Assembly (NCBI RefSeq): GCF_000176235.1
Contig: NZ_ACZV01000004.1
Coordinates: forward strand, 372,001-436,000
DNA: 64,000 nucleotides
Direction: 5' to 3'
Origin: Vibrio orientalis CIP 102891 = ATCC 33934
GTDB lineage: Bacteria > Pseudomonadota > Gammaproteobacteria > Enterobacterales > Vibrionaceae
Position numbers and translations under genes: made by a program. This document shows positions 15,122 to 25,600 of the stretch, one piece after another (within the stretch, counting starts at the first letter, position 1; each line of letters starts with the position of its first letter). The notes beneath the pieces are model-generated. The model was given only the letters and a program-made list of their open reading frames with translations. It was not told the origin of the DNA and searched no databases.

Positions 15122-17998
15122 TTAGAAGTGAGATTTAAGAAATGTTTTGACCTTACGTATATGATCGTCACGATTAATCTCGCATATCTGATCTTCCGCT
15201 AGAAATAGCGTAGCATATTGTTTGTCTATCTTGTTCTCAAGAAACAGTAGATACAGCTTCGGGTCAATGTGTCCAGACGTGGCCATCTCGGTCATTATAT
15301 TGAGTGACTCAGAGAGATTTTTGGCTTTTTTATATGGGCGATCACTTGAAGTCAGTGCTTCAAACACATCAGCAATGGCCATGATACGAGCAGGAATCGA
15401 GAGATCTTCTTCATACAAGCCACGTGGGTAACCTAAACCATCGATGCGTTCATGGTGGCCTCCGGCAATTTCTGGAACGTTCTTAAGATGCTCAGGGTAG
15501 GGGAGTCGATTTAACATCGTTATGGTTTGTATGATGTGATCGTTAATCATAAAGCGCTCTTCATCGTTGAGCGTTCCTCGGCGGATTGAGAGATTGTAGA
15601 CTTCACCTCGGTTGTATTTCAGTTGACCGGGTTGTAAGACGAATTTTTCTTGCCAGACGTCTTTAGGGTTAATGTTTTGGGGCCATGGCACCTTATGTAC
15701 TTCTTTATCGGAGAGAATAGATTCCATTATAGGTAATTCATGTCGCTTACCGGCTCGTTGTTGCTCAACCCTAGAGACACCAAGTTGATCATCAATGGTT
15801 CTTCGCCATTGATATTGGCTGATCGTTTTAATTCGCTCAATAGACTCATCGTCCATAAACTCTCCACCGATATTACAATGGGCGATAAAGGCGAAATCTT
15901 CATCTAGCTTTTGCTGTCTTTCGGTTAACGCGTGCTTAAGCTGCTTACTATCACCTTCACGATTAACTTGCTTTAAGTAGTCAATTTCAGCTTGCGCTTT
16001 GAGAAGCTCGAAACGCATACGTACTTCGTGGATTCGGTCGTAAATCGTTTCAAGCTTGGTCGCTTTGTCTATGACATATTCAGGAGTGGTCACTTTACCG
16101 CAATCGTGAAGCCAAGAAGCCAAGTGAAGCGCTTCCCATTCGCTATCATCCATGGAAAAATTCGCAAAGTATTGCTTATCTTCGCATGCTGCTTGAGTGA
16201 GCAATTTAGAAAGCTTAGGGACGCGTTGGCAGTGGCTACCTGTATAAGGTGATTTTGTATCAATAGCTGATGCGATAAGCTCAACGAAGGCGTTTAGCAT
16301 CTCTTTTTGTTGACGGATTTTGTCGATATTTTCCTTCGCCAATTCTGCAAAGCTTAACAGCTCTCGCAAGAAGGCGTGCTTATCACTTTGCTCTTGGGTA
16401 ATGGCTCGCTCATAACCGAGCAGTAATATGCCGACCAGCTCTTCGCTGCGATTGATGAGCGGGAATAAATAAACATCAGAGTTATAAAGGGTGTCACGGT
16501 ATTTAGCGACGGTATTGTCGTTTCGATTAAAGTGCAGTACCTCTCCCTTAGCAAGGTCCTTCTGAATCCAGGCCGTAGATTGTAGAAACTCATTAATATC
16601 GATTTTAAATGGAATAATAGCGTGGTTGGCGGACACTTCATAATCACCTTCGGCAGAATCTTTGGTATAGAGGACGATTGTTTCAGCACGTGTGACTAAG
16701 TAGCTTTGATGAGTAATGGTTTTAGCAAGCACGGAAAAGTCTTGGTTACTGGCTGTCTCACGCAACAGGCGTAACAAATCGTGTAGGGTATGCTCCATTA
16801 ACTCGATAGAGGTGGTTAAGTTTGCCACTTCTTTAATGACGCTTTTAGAGTAACGGGTTTTCTTGAAATCAAACCTCGCGATGCTGTCAGTTTGATGCAT
16901 CAAGTTTTGCAGAGGGTTTGCGAGCCTCTTCGCGACAATCCATACGATAAAAAAGCTCATTACCATTAGGGTAAATGCGACTTTGAGCTGCTTGTCTCTC
17001 ATAGAAAGTAGGTTGGCAAGCAGATCGTCTTGCGGGGTGGCTTCGGCAAGTAAGATTCGGGTGTGTTTATTTAAATTGACCGGAGTCAGCGTAATTGACC
17101 AATCAAGGTCGTTTTCCGTCGCTTTTTCATAGAGTATCTGACTAGACATTCGGCCTAATACTTTAGAGAAAAGGCTATTTTCTATTTGGGTGCGATTTTC
17201 TTGTTGGTTATCACTGAGGGTGAGATCACCTTGGTAGTGGGCCAATACATTAAACTGGTTGTCAAACAGGACCAATTTACTTGTATCTGAGTAGCCAAGT
17301 TGAGCAATCTGTTCAGATAAGGAGTTTAACGTAAAGTCTGCACCAACTACCGACTTTCCGTCTGCGCTTCGGCGCGAGAAAGTGACCCCATTTGTTTGGA
17401 GAAAATAGAAGAAATAGGGCTCTGTTAAGCGAACTTCACCATCATTGGATGCGTTTTTAAACCAAGGCCGAACTCTAGGGTCAAATTCGTTGCCATTGGT
17501 TTTGTTGTAATCAAGAACTTTATAGTTACCATCAAGAAAATAGAAAATGTTCGCGCCAGAAACATAGGTTTGATTGATCATTAAGGTCGCTTTACTTGGC
17601 GCCCCAAAACGCTCGCGTTCGGCATTGGTTCTTAGCGGACGAAACAATGCTAACTCACCTTTTTCATTTCCATAATAGAGAGCGACTAATCCAGGGCTAC
17701 GTTTAAAAATGAGATTGAGAGAGGTGAGAAAACGTACTTCTTTATGCGGTTTCTTATTTCGTTCGACAACCTCGCTTAGCGCCATAAAGTCGAGGGTGGT
17801 CAAAATGGGGCCTGTGTTGAGTTGGAATGTCGATTCCAATTGACGGCTATTTTCTTCACTCAGTTCTTTTGCACTTCCGGCTAGCAATTCTTGGGCGTGA
17901 CGATAACTAATCGCGATAAGCACTGCGCCGACTAAGGTGGTCAGAATTAAAAATAGACTAGTAATATGAATACTGAGTGAATATTTACGTTTTCGCAT
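15122..17998 (-). CDS. Membrane sensor with dCache and HD-GYP c-di-GMP phosphodiesterase domain
   Basis: A 958-aa protein. A membrane segment at about residues 10-30 precedes a periplasmic double-Cache sensor (about 40-310, with FDPRVRPWFKNA and YFFYFLQTNG motifs typical of dCache_1). A second membrane segment (about 335-355) is followed by a HAMP-like stretch, a GAF-like region and a C-terminal HD-GYP domain. The HD motif is LHDCGK (about residue 630) and the GYP motif GGHHERIDGLGYPRG (about 848). The HD-to-GYP distance is about 130 residues longer than usual. HD-GYP enzymes hydrolyse cyclic di-GMP; all metal-ligand His/Asp motifs look intact. AAAGGTAGAG precedes the ATG. It is a single-gene unit. 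Confidence 0.88.
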   Translation of the reverse strand: MRKRKYSLSIHITSLFLILTTLVGAVLIAISYRHAQELLAGSAKELSEENSRQLESTFQLNTGPILTTLDFMALSEVVERNKKPHKEVRFLTSLNLIFKRSPGLVALYYGNEKGELALFRPLRTNAERERFGAPSKATLMINQTYVSGANIFYFLDGNYKVLDYNKTNGNEFDPRVRPWFKNASNDGEVRLTEPYFFYFLQTNGVTFSRRSADGKSVVGADFTLNSLSEQIAQLGYSDTSKLVLFDNQFNVLAHYQGDLTLSDNQQENRTQIENSLFSKVLGRMSSQILYEKATENDLDWSITLTPVNLNKHTRILLAEATPQDDLLANLLSMRDKQLKVAFTLMVMSFFIVWIVAKRLANPLQNLMHQTDSIARFDFKKTRYSKSVIKEVANLTTSIELMEHTLHDLLRLLRETASNQDFSVLAKTITHQSYLVTRAETIVLYTKDSAEGDYEVSANHAIIPFKIDINEFLQSTAWIQKDLAKGEVLHFNRNDNTVAKYRDTLYNSDVYLFPLINRSEELVGILLLGYERAITQEQSDKHAFLRELLSFAELAKENIDKIRQQKEMLNAFVELIASAIDTKSPYTGSHCQRVPKLSKLLTQAACEDKQYFANFSMDDSEWEALHLASWLHDCGKVTTPEYVIDKATKLETIYDRIHEVRMRFELLKAQAEIDYLKQVNREGDSKQLKHALTERQQKLDEDFAFIAHCNIGGEFMDDESIERIKTISQYQWRRTIDDQLGVSRVEQQRAGKRHELPIMESILSDKEVHKVPWPQNINPKDVWQEKFVLQPGQLKYNRGEVYNLSIRRGTLNDEERFMINDHIIQTITMLNRLPYPEHLKNVPEIAGGHHERIDGLGYPRGLYEEDLSIPARIMAIADVFEALTSSDRPYKKAKNLSESLNIMTEMATSGHIDPKLYLLFLENKIDKQYATLFLAEDQICEINRDDHIRKVKTFLKSHF

Positions 17999-18209
17999 GC
18001 TCTACCTTTAGTGGCTGACTTAATAATTATTAGTCGAAAATCATGGAAATGCATATGTTAAGGAGACTTCTTGCGTGTGGTTCGTCATCTGATTTAGCAA
18101 AGCAGTAAGCAAGATGAGTTGTTTATAAGTCGAAACAAAATATCGTCAACAAGCGGTAACTTTTTAAGTACAATCTGTGCTCCCAAGTGATTCACTAAGA
18201 ATAAATACA

Positions 18210-18593
18210 ATGAAAAAGATAATCCCAATTGCCGCGCTTGTAATGTCAGCACAAGTCTTCGCTAGCGACTTTGATCTCAAAGCCACGATGAAGCAGATGA
18301 AAATGGAATTTAAACAAGCAGCTCAAGCTGAAGAAATCACTGATATGCAGTCAGCGCTATTAAATCTTTCGGAGCTTATTGAACAGTCGAAGCGTGGTGA
18401 TTACCCACCAGAAAAGTATGATCTATACCAAGAGGGTTTTAATAAACTTTCTGTCGCGATTGATTCTGTTGAAGCAAAGCTAGATGCGGGTGATCTCAAT
18501 GCTGCGAAAGCAGAACTGAAAATGGTTGATGACCTACGTGTTGAATACCACGACAAGCGTAATCCAAGTATTTGGAGCAAGATTTTCGGCTAA
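18210..18593 (+). CDS. Cytochrome b562-family periplasmic protein
   Basis: A 127-aa protein from ATG 18210 (an upstream in-frame GTG at 18177 would spoil the signal peptide). The signal peptide is cleaved after AQVFA. The mature part is a four-helix bundle. The two haem b ligands of E. coli cytochrome b562 appear to be kept: a Met in the first helix (DLKATMKQMKM) and the C-terminal His in RVEYHDKRN, aligned with the RNAYHQKYR of E. coli. It probably binds haem b and handles electrons in the periplasm. A membrane PepSY reductase-like gene lies 0.6 kb downstream. Confidence 0.82.
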   Translation: MKKIIPIAALVMSAQVFASDFDLKATMKQMKMEFKQAAQAEEITDMQSALLNLSELIEQSKRGDYPPEKYDLYQEGFNKLSVAIDSVEAKLDAGDLNAAKAELKMVDDLRVEYHDKRNPSIWSKIFG

Positions 18594-18625
18594 GTTGTTT
18601 AGTATTTATCAATCAGCATGATCTG

Positions 18626-18642
18626 AGTTAGATTTTCTAACT
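18626..18642. promoter_or_regulatory. 17-bp inverted repeat before DUF2946/PepSY genes
   Basis: AGTTAGA-TTT-TCTAACT is a perfect 7-bp-arm inverted repeat about 60 bases upstream of the DUF2946-like gene. There is no T-run, so it is more likely an operator than a terminator of the cytochrome gene. It does not match a Fur box. Confidence 0.4.
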
Positions 18643-18702
18643 AATTAACTGAACTTGTTGCAAGATAGTTATATATTTTCGCTCAATTAATCGAGAGTGA
18701 AA

Positions 18703-19059
18703 ATGATACGGACATCAAACTTTAAGCGAAGTATGCTGATCGCAAGTGCCCTTAGCTGGGTGCTTGTGACTTTGATGCCTGTCATTAACGCACATGGCTC
18801 CAGCGCAGGCGTTTGGGCGACTCTTTGTACTATCAATGGCTTTGAACTTGTTCAGGTTGAAGAAGGTAAGCCAGAGGTACAGCATAGTAAGCCCTGTCCG
18901 TTCAGTCATTTCTCGGTCTTTCACCAAGATTCACTTCCAACACCAACATATCTACTAAAGTCTTCGTTAGCAGTTGAAAACCCGTACACTTTTTTGGCTC
19001 TAAGTGAGCGGTTCCAGATTGCTATACCACGCGCTCCACCGTCCTATTCCTACACTTAA
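18703..19059 (+). CDS. DUF2946-like small exported protein
   Basis: A 118-aa protein from ATG 18703 (in-frame GTG at 18697 is the alternative; GAGAG lies 5 bases before the ATG). It has an N-terminal hydrophobic segment (about residues 9-29) and a Cys in WATLCTINGFE followed by KPCPFSHF, resembling the LC...G...CPFC pattern of DUF2946 proteins but with Ser replacing the last Cys. DUF2946 genes often sit next to TonB receptors or PepSY proteins and are suspected in metal handling. Here a PepSY membrane protein follows 111 bases later, supporting that link. Confidence 0.65.
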   Translation: MIRTSNFKRSMLIASALSWVLVTLMPVINAHGSSAGVWATLCTINGFELVQVEEGKPEVQHSKPCPFSHFSVFHQDSLPTPTYLLKSSLAVENPYTFLALSERFQIAIPRAPPSYSYT

Positions 19060-19170
19060 TCTAACAATCAAATAAAACAGGCTTTAAGCCACTTAAGTAA
19101 AGTTAATGCTCAGCAGCTGACCTTGAATAGATTCGAGGGGCTCGCTTATACGCACAAAAAGGAAGACAAG

Positions 19171-20628
19171 ATGTTGGGTAGTCAAATTCAGACTGGACCT
19201 AAGGAAAGCGCACGTGCGTCAAACGTTCAACAACAAAATAAGGCAAGGTACTTTCTCGTTTGGAGATGGCACTTCTATGCGGGGTTATTTGTTATCCCGT
19301 TTATGCTGATGTTAAGCCTGACTGGCATAGTGATGCTGTTTGATGATGAAATTGAACAGATGAGATATCAAGAGTTGATCAGCGTAGAAGAGCAAGCTAA
19401 ACAACTAACGATATCTACTCAGTTAGAAGCGGTAAAACAAGCCTATCCTAATTCGTCAATCACGCAGGTCATCGTCACGGAAGATCCTACTCACGCAAAT
19501 CGATTTAATGTTCGTTTGGAGGATGGAAGCTCGATCTTTGCGACCGTTAATCCATATACCGCCGAAGTATTAGGGCAAATAGACCGAAGCGATAGCTGGT
19601 ACCAGTTGGCCAATGATATTCATGGCACTTTGCTGATTGGTAAGTGGGGGGACTATCTAATCGAAGTCTCTGCGAGTTTAGGTATTCTGTTGCTCGTTAG
19701 TGGTATCTACCTCTGGCTGCCTAGAGACAATGCATCGAAAGCTGGTTTTCTAAAGATTCGCTTTAACAGTGGTAGCCGCACTTTAATGAAGGACTTACAC
19801 GCTAATCTAGGCGGTACGATTTCTGTTGTCTTTTTGCTATTTTTGTTATCGGGCCTTGCTTGGACCGGCGTGTGGGGCGCAAAAATGGTGCAGGGCTGGA
19901 ATACGTTCCCGACTTATTACACGTGGGGCGAGAAACCGCAATCGACGCCACTGCATAACAACCTAAACCATGGTAGTGAAGAAGAGATGCCGTGGAACTT
20001 AGAGTTAGCGCCAGTGCCAGAATCGGACCCGCACCATGGGCATCATCAACAGGACTCAAGCCAAGACAAGTACGATGTGAGTCGTTCAATTGATATCGAT
20101 ACTATTGATCTTAAAGCAGAGCAGCTTGGCCTGACGCAATATCGGATATTCTTGCCTCAGAGTGAGACGGGTGTTTACACCATTGCCGCAAACTCTATGG
20201 CAGGAGATGTTGTTGATCCACGCCTCGATAGAACTGTACATATCGATCAATACACTGGGCAGACGCTGATTGACGTGACGTGGGATGATTACAGTATTAT
20301 CGCGAAGTTAATGGCTGCTGGGGTGTCGTTACACCAAGGTGACTTAAGCGCCCTCAACAAATGGTTGAACGTATTCTTCTGCGTTGCTTTTATTGTTATC
20401 GCGATTACCGGTGCATGTATGTGGTGGATTCGACGTCCGGCAAGGCAAAACAAGCTTGGTGTGCCTGCTAGGTTTAAGCAAGAAGGCGTGTGGAAAGTAG
20501 GCTTAGCTACACTAGTATTGATTGGGCTATTATTCCCTTTGGCTGGCGCGACGATCGTGGCTGCAATGCTGATCGACGCTTTATTGGTGCAGAAAAGTGA
20601 CAGACTAAAGACATACCTTTCATCATAA
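19171..20628 (+). CDS. PepSY-associated TM-helix (PiuB-like) membrane protein
   Basis: A 485-aa inner-membrane protein from ATG 19171, which follows AAGGAAG (5-base gap); an upstream in-frame TTG at 19123 lacks a site. Four to five membrane segments are visible: residues of about 28-50 (after FLVWRWHFYAGLFVIPFM), 185-205, about 225-250, near 420 and about 460. Large periplasmic PepSY loops and conserved His residues (RWHFYAG, NDIHGTL, MKDLHANLGG) match the PiuB / iron-uptake-associated reductase family. A His-rich stretch (DPHHGHHQQ) lies in the central loop. Together with the DUF2946-like gene upstream it suggests a metal-uptake or ferric-siderophore reduction role; this is inferred. Confidence 0.85.
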   Translation: MLGSQIQTGPKESARASNVQQQNKARYFLVWRWHFYAGLFVIPFMLMLSLTGIVMLFDDEIEQMRYQELISVEEQAKQLTISTQLEAVKQAYPNSSITQVIVTEDPTHANRFNVRLEDGSSIFATVNPYTAEVLGQIDRSDSWYQLANDIHGTLLIGKWGDYLIEVSASLGILLLVSGIYLWLPRDNASKAGFLKIRFNSGSRTLMKDLHANLGGTISVVFLLFLLSGLAWTGVWGAKMVQGWNTFPTYYTWGEKPQSTPLHNNLNHGSEEEMPWNLELAPVPESDPHHGHHQQDSSQDKYDVSRSIDIDTIDLKAEQLGLTQYRIFLPQSETGVYTIAANSMAGDVVDPRLDRTVHIDQYTGQTLIDVTWDDYSIIAKLMAAGVSLHQGDLSALNKWLNVFFCVAFIVIAITGACMWWIRRPARQNKLGVPARFKQEGVWKVGLATLVLIGLLFPLAGATIVAAMLIDALLVQKSDRLKTYLSS

Positions 20629-20648
20629 CCATTTGTAAATTGAATAAG

Positions 20649-20684
20649 ACGGCTGCCTGCATTGATGTAGGTAGCCGTTTTTGT
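20649..20684 (+). terminator. Terminator after PepSY gene
   Basis: A long imperfect stem, ACGGCT-G-CCT...AGG-T-AGCCGT, ends in TTTTTG, 20 bases after the PepSY stop. Confidence 0.8.
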
Positions 20685-20795
20685 TTGTTTTTACTGCGAT
20701 AAAACTGATTTATAGCAAATTTTCTTGTTGGAGAAGGCGTAGGATGATCTCTCATGCAAAGAGGCTAGAACCATAAAATAACAAGAGAAAAACCT

Positions 20796-22025
20796 ATGAA
20801 TGAATTAGTACAACGATTTTTGCGCTATGTGACTTTTAATACTCAATCAAATCCAGCCGACTCAGGTTGCCCAAGCACTCAGGGACAAATGGTGTTTGCG
20901 GAGTTTCTAAAGCAAGAATTAATCGACATGGGGTTATCTGACGTGTCGCTTGATACCAATGGCTATTTAATGGCAAAACTACCGAGTAACGTTGACTATG
21001 ACGTTCCAGCTATTGGTTTCATCGCCCATATGGATACCGCTCCTGATGCCTCTGGAAAAGATGTAAAACCGCAAATTATTGATGACTATCAAGGTGGTGA
21101 TATTGCGTTGGGTAAAGGGGATGAGATTCTGTCTCCGATTCAGTATCCAGAGCTGCACAAGCTTCATGGCCATAACTTGATTACTACCGACGGTACCACG
21201 CTATTAGGCGCGGACAACAAGGCAGGGATTGCCGAGATTTTGTCTGCGATTTCAGAGCTGATCGCGAATCCAGACATACCTCATGGTGATATCTGTGTTG
21301 GCTTTACGCCAGATGAAGAAATCGGACGCGGGGCGAACCTTTTTGATGTTGAGAAATTTGGTGCTAAATGGGCTTATACCATTGATGGTGGTCCAGTTGG
21401 TGAGTTGGAGTTTGAAAACTTTAATGCCACTAGCGCTGACGTAATTTGCCATGGCGTTAATGTTCACCCTGGAACTGCTAAAGACAAAATGATCAACTCA
21501 ATGAACATTGCTGCTCAGTTTCAAATGATGATGCCAGCAGACGAAACTCCTGAGACTACCGAAGGGTATGAAGGTTTTTATCATCTTAAATCGGCTGAAA
21601 TGTCGGTCGCTCGTAGTGAGTTAGGTTACATCATTCGTGATTTTGACCGAGAAGGACAAGAGCAGCGCAAGCAGTTTATGGTAGATAAAGTTGCTGCGTT
21701 GAATGAAAAGCTAGAGAAGGGCAGAGTTGAATTGATTCTGACTGACAGCTATTTCAATATGAAAGAGCAAGTTGAGCCATTCCCGCATGTTATAGAGTTG
21801 GCGAAACAGGCGATGATTGCCTGTGATGTGGAGCCTCAGATTAAACCGATTCGTGGCGGTACTGACGGTGCCAGACTCTCATTTATGGGCTTGCCATGCC
21901 CGAATATATTCACCGGTGGATATAACTTCCATGGTATTCACGAGTTCATTTCAATTGAAGGGATGGAGTTGGCGGTAAAAGTAATTGTGACACTGGCAGA
22001 AAAAACCGCATTAAACTATCGATAA
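20796..22025 (+). CDS. pepT: Peptidase T (tripeptide aminopeptidase)
   Basis: A 409-aa cytosolic M20-family metalloprotease that removes the N-terminal residue from tripeptides. Metal-site and catalytic signatures are [10 protein letters not shown] (first His/Asp), [15 protein letters not shown] (bridging Asp), [11 protein letters not shown] (general-base Glu-Glu) and, near the C-terminus, [19 protein letters not shown] and NFHGIHEF. The length is that of E. coli PepT. It is flanked by its own upstream terminator and has no operon partner except possibly the DM13 gene 76 bases downstream. Confidence 0.95.
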   Translation: MNELVQRFLRYVTFNTQSNPADSGCPSTQGQMVFAEFLKQELIDMGLSDVSLDTNGYLMAKLPSNVDYDVPAIGFIAHMDTAPDASGKDVKPQIIDDYQGGDIALGKGDEILSPIQYPELHKLHGHNLITTDGTTLLGADNKAGIAEILSAISELIANPDIPHGDICVGFTPDEEIGRGANLFDVEKFGAKWAYTIDGGPVGELEFENFNATSADVICHGVNVHPGTAKDKMINSMNIAAQFQMMMPADETPETTEGYEGFYHLKSAEMSVARSELGYIIRDFDREGQEQRKQFMVDKVAALNEKLEKGRVELILTDSYFNMKEQVEPFPHVIELAKQAMIACDVEPQIKPIRGGTDGARLSFMGLPCPNIFTGGYNFHGIHEFISIEGMELAVKVIVTLAEKTALNYR

Positions 22026-22101
22026 GTTATACTTAGGACGCTGATATCTAGCGAAAAATCATATACATTTATAGTTAATGATTGGACAGCTAGGTATCAG
22101 C

Positions 22102-22569
22102 ATGAAAAGGATTTTTTTACTCGTATCCCATCTTGGTTGCATCGTGTTGGGTTTCGCCTTAGGAATATATGCTTTACCTATTCTTACTCAACCTCTTTCT
22201 CCGACAATGACTGAAGTGCAAAAGGTTACTAATCAAGCACTTTATACCGCGACATTTCAAAAAGAGCGCCAAGGCAGTGATTTCTTACACTGGGGGGAGG
22301 GCTCTGTCTCTATCAGCTCACAGCAAGTTGCATTTGTTGGGGCATTGGCACCCGGTCCAGACTACAAACTTTACTTTTCTCCGACCTTTGTTGAGACCGA
22401 AGCGGATTTCAATGCCAATAAAGCGCAGATGATTCAAGTTGGCGAAGTGAAAAGCTTTGATCGTTTTACAGTTTCACTTCCCGAAGGGTTTCCGCTAAAA
22501 GACTACAATACCGTTATCGTGTGGTGTGAAACCTTTGGCGAATTCATCACGTCAGCTCGATATAAATAG
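22102..22569 (+). CDS. DM13-domain membrane-anchored protein
   Basis: A 155-aa protein from ATG 22102, preceded by TAGGT (upstream in-frame ATG 22078 has no ribosome site). One N-terminal hydrophobic segment (about residues 4-24) acts as signal or anchor. The remaining periplasmic domain has the DM13 pattern: FLHWGEGSV, LAPGPDYKLYFSP, and the closing VIVWCETFGEFITSARYK with its conserved Cys. DM13 domains are proposed electron-transfer modules related to DOMON; no haem ligand can be assigned here. Confidence 0.75.
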   Translation: MKRIFLLVSHLGCIVLGFALGIYALPILTQPLSPTMTEVQKVTNQALYTATFQKERQGSDFLHWGEGSVSISSQQVAFVGALAPGPDYKLYFSPTFVETEADFNANKAQMIQVGEVKSFDRFTVSLPEGFPLKDYNTVIVWCETFGEFITSARYK

Positions 22570-22696
22570 CTAAATTGTAGGTTTTTCCTTAGGTTTGATA
22601 CTGCTGTCTTAATGTAGCCTGACATTTTGGAATTGTTTGCAATAATCAGTTAGTTTCTTGCAAAACACTGACATTTTGTTAGTGCTCGAACTGATA

Positions 22697-25600
22697 ATGC
22701 GTGGCTTGCTCAATGGCTGTATATCTCGACTAAAACAAATTTCTAATGTGATAGCAGCACGCTCTAATAAGGATAACATCGTTTTGTTTAACTCGTTTAG
22801 TTCAAAACTATACATATATCTTTCTTTGCTCATGTCTATGGTGTCCCTGCAGGCCTATGCTGCGGAGATTGAGGTGGCGGTTTCTTCTACCACCGCGACC
22901 TATCAGAATGGTCAGAGTATTGATTACACGATCACTGTAAAGAACACGACGGCAAAAACACTTCGAGATGTTTCGATCAAAGACCTACTTTGGGATGAGC
23001 TAGCAGATGGTGAAAGTGGGTCAGTAAAAGCATTTAGTTCACTAACTATTATACCTGATACCAGTTGGGGTTCTAATCCGGGAAGTTTTATACAGAGCGA
23101 TGCTAACCTAGATGTAAATGACGCGGTAATCTTGCCGTTTGGTCACGTTGAATATCAAGTACAAGCAACGGTAAGCAACGATGTCGTTGGAGTGATAGAG
23201 TTAGGCGATACGATCGTTAGTGCCGATATTGATGGGGATGGCAACCAAGAAACATTTACTCCTGCGGGCAAGAGTACATTTAGCCCTGTGCCGTACCAGT
23301 ATGAAATGTATCTTTCAGTCGACAAACCACAGTATCAGGTGGGAGACTCGCTGACTTATACGCTAGAAGTGGTTAATACTGGTAGTTACTTAGTACAAAA
23401 CCTCTCGATCGAGCAGTTGTTTGCGTCACTCAGTGTCGAGGATATGAGTGGTGGCACGTCTTCACCATTTTCCAGCGTTGAGATTAGTGGCAAAAAGTCA
23501 GGAAGCCTAAGTAATTTGGGTTCGTTTGCAACGAGTGGAGACCTAAAAGTTACAGGTGCTTCTATCGCTAAAAATGAAAAGCTCACCTATACGATAACCA
23601 CAACAGTAAACAACAACCTTGTCGGAGATGTCATCACTTCGGCGAAAAGTCATACCAAAGATGGTGATGTCGACAGCATAGAGCTGACGACGCCCCCTGC
23701 GCAGCCACAAGTTTCAATAGAACACACTATTAGTAAAACAAGTGCCTACTTAGTCAATGGGGAACGTGTCTTTACCATCACGGTAAGTAACACGGGCCTA
23801 GGTATCGCGCACAACTACCATGTAAAGCAGAATATTGCTGATCTTGTCTCTAACCTAGGCTTGGGTAACAACCTTAAGGCAGAACATGATTCGACAGATG
23901 TCAGTGGTAACCCATTTAGTAATTGGAACATTGATGTAACGGATGCAGGGGCCAATAGCCAATCGCGTTATAAAGATAGCGGCACTCAAACCAATGTCCC
24001 TTTTGATGATACCGTTTCTTTGTTCCCAGGCGAGTCTCTTACGTATGAAATAAAGGCAACACTATCACCCGTTGCAATTGGCGCGGTTCAGGGCGCAAAT
24101 GCTGGAGTGTACGATTCAACAGATGCCTTGATTCAAGATGCACAGATCTCGAAATCTTTTACTGCCGAGAGAACACTCAATGTTGACGATTCCGAGATCA
24201 AAATAGTTAAAACAACTAAAGATACTCAGTATGTACCAGGTGAAACGGTTGATTACGAAATTAAAGTAACCAACTCTTCGTCGAAATATTTTGCCAACGA
24301 TTTGTTGGTTGTTGATGATTTAGGTTGTGTGCAGACTGAACAAGCGGCAGGTGCGGGGCAGGGACAAGCATTCAAGCGATGGAAACTAGAGCCAGTTAGT
24401 GCAGAAGATGACCAAGGAACCGATCCTGGCAGATATAACTACGGTTCTTGGATGACGAGCCCTGTTACGGTGTCACCTGACATTGCTCCGGGTAAGAGTA
24501 TTACCTATAAGCTGACGGCAGAAGTTAATGAATCGAGCGTTGGCCTGATTATCGACAATAATCCGGCGTGTAGCGACAACGTGACCGAAGATGGGTCAGG
24601 TATACAAATGCCTGATGATAACCTGCGTGCAAGTAAAGATGTGGATAGTCGTTTCTATTCAGCAGGCGATGTTCTTACCTATACGATTCGCATCGACAAT
24701 GATGGTGATGGTTTTGCTGATCAAGTTTCTGTAGTAGATAAACTAAGTGAAGTAAAGACCACGTCGGTTTTTGGTCCTGAGATTGATGCGTATAAGAGTT
24801 GGACGATTACCGCTGATGCTTTTCGCAGTGACGGTTCGGGCGCCACTTCCTCAGTAACGGGTATTACTGGTGAAATCAAAGACATCGATCTGGATGTTGA
24901 AGCGACATTGGAGCCCCATAGTTACATCATCTATACCGTTGAAGCGGTGACTAGCCCAATATCGAACGGCCATATCCAAAATAGTGTCACAGTAGATGGC
25001 TCAGTCTATGCAGACCGTGGCTCTGATCCAAAAGACTTTAAAATTGAGCTGAATAAAACAGTACGAACAAACAATGATTCAGGCTTTCATTCTGAGCGTA
25101 CCAGCTACTCTAAGTTAGACAACCAGATTATTTACAAAATTCACCTAAAAAATGCCAAAGGCAATGGCTACGCGACAAATGTAAAATTGGTCGATGAAAT
25201 TTCTAAGATATCTGCAGGATTATTAGAGCCGGATAGTAGCTCAAAACAGGTGTTTTCTTCTTGGACAATTGGCGCTGAGATTCTTTCTGACGATCCTGAT
25301 CTAGTTGGCAACGCGGCGGAGACGAAAGTTGGCGATTTTGAAGATAATAAAGATATCAACCTTACTGCTCAAATAGCGCCGAATACCGAGGTTGTATACA
25401 CCATTATCGCTCAAATCGATCGTTCGGTGAGTAACGAGATCATCTATAAGAGGTTTGATAATACTGCAACCATCGAAACACCTGATTCCGATTCACAAAG
25501 TGGTGCATCTGACACTGTTACGGTGCACCCAAAAGCACCTGATGTGGTTGTAATTAAAACGACTAAAGAGAATCAGTTCTTCCCGGGACAGCAGGTAGAG

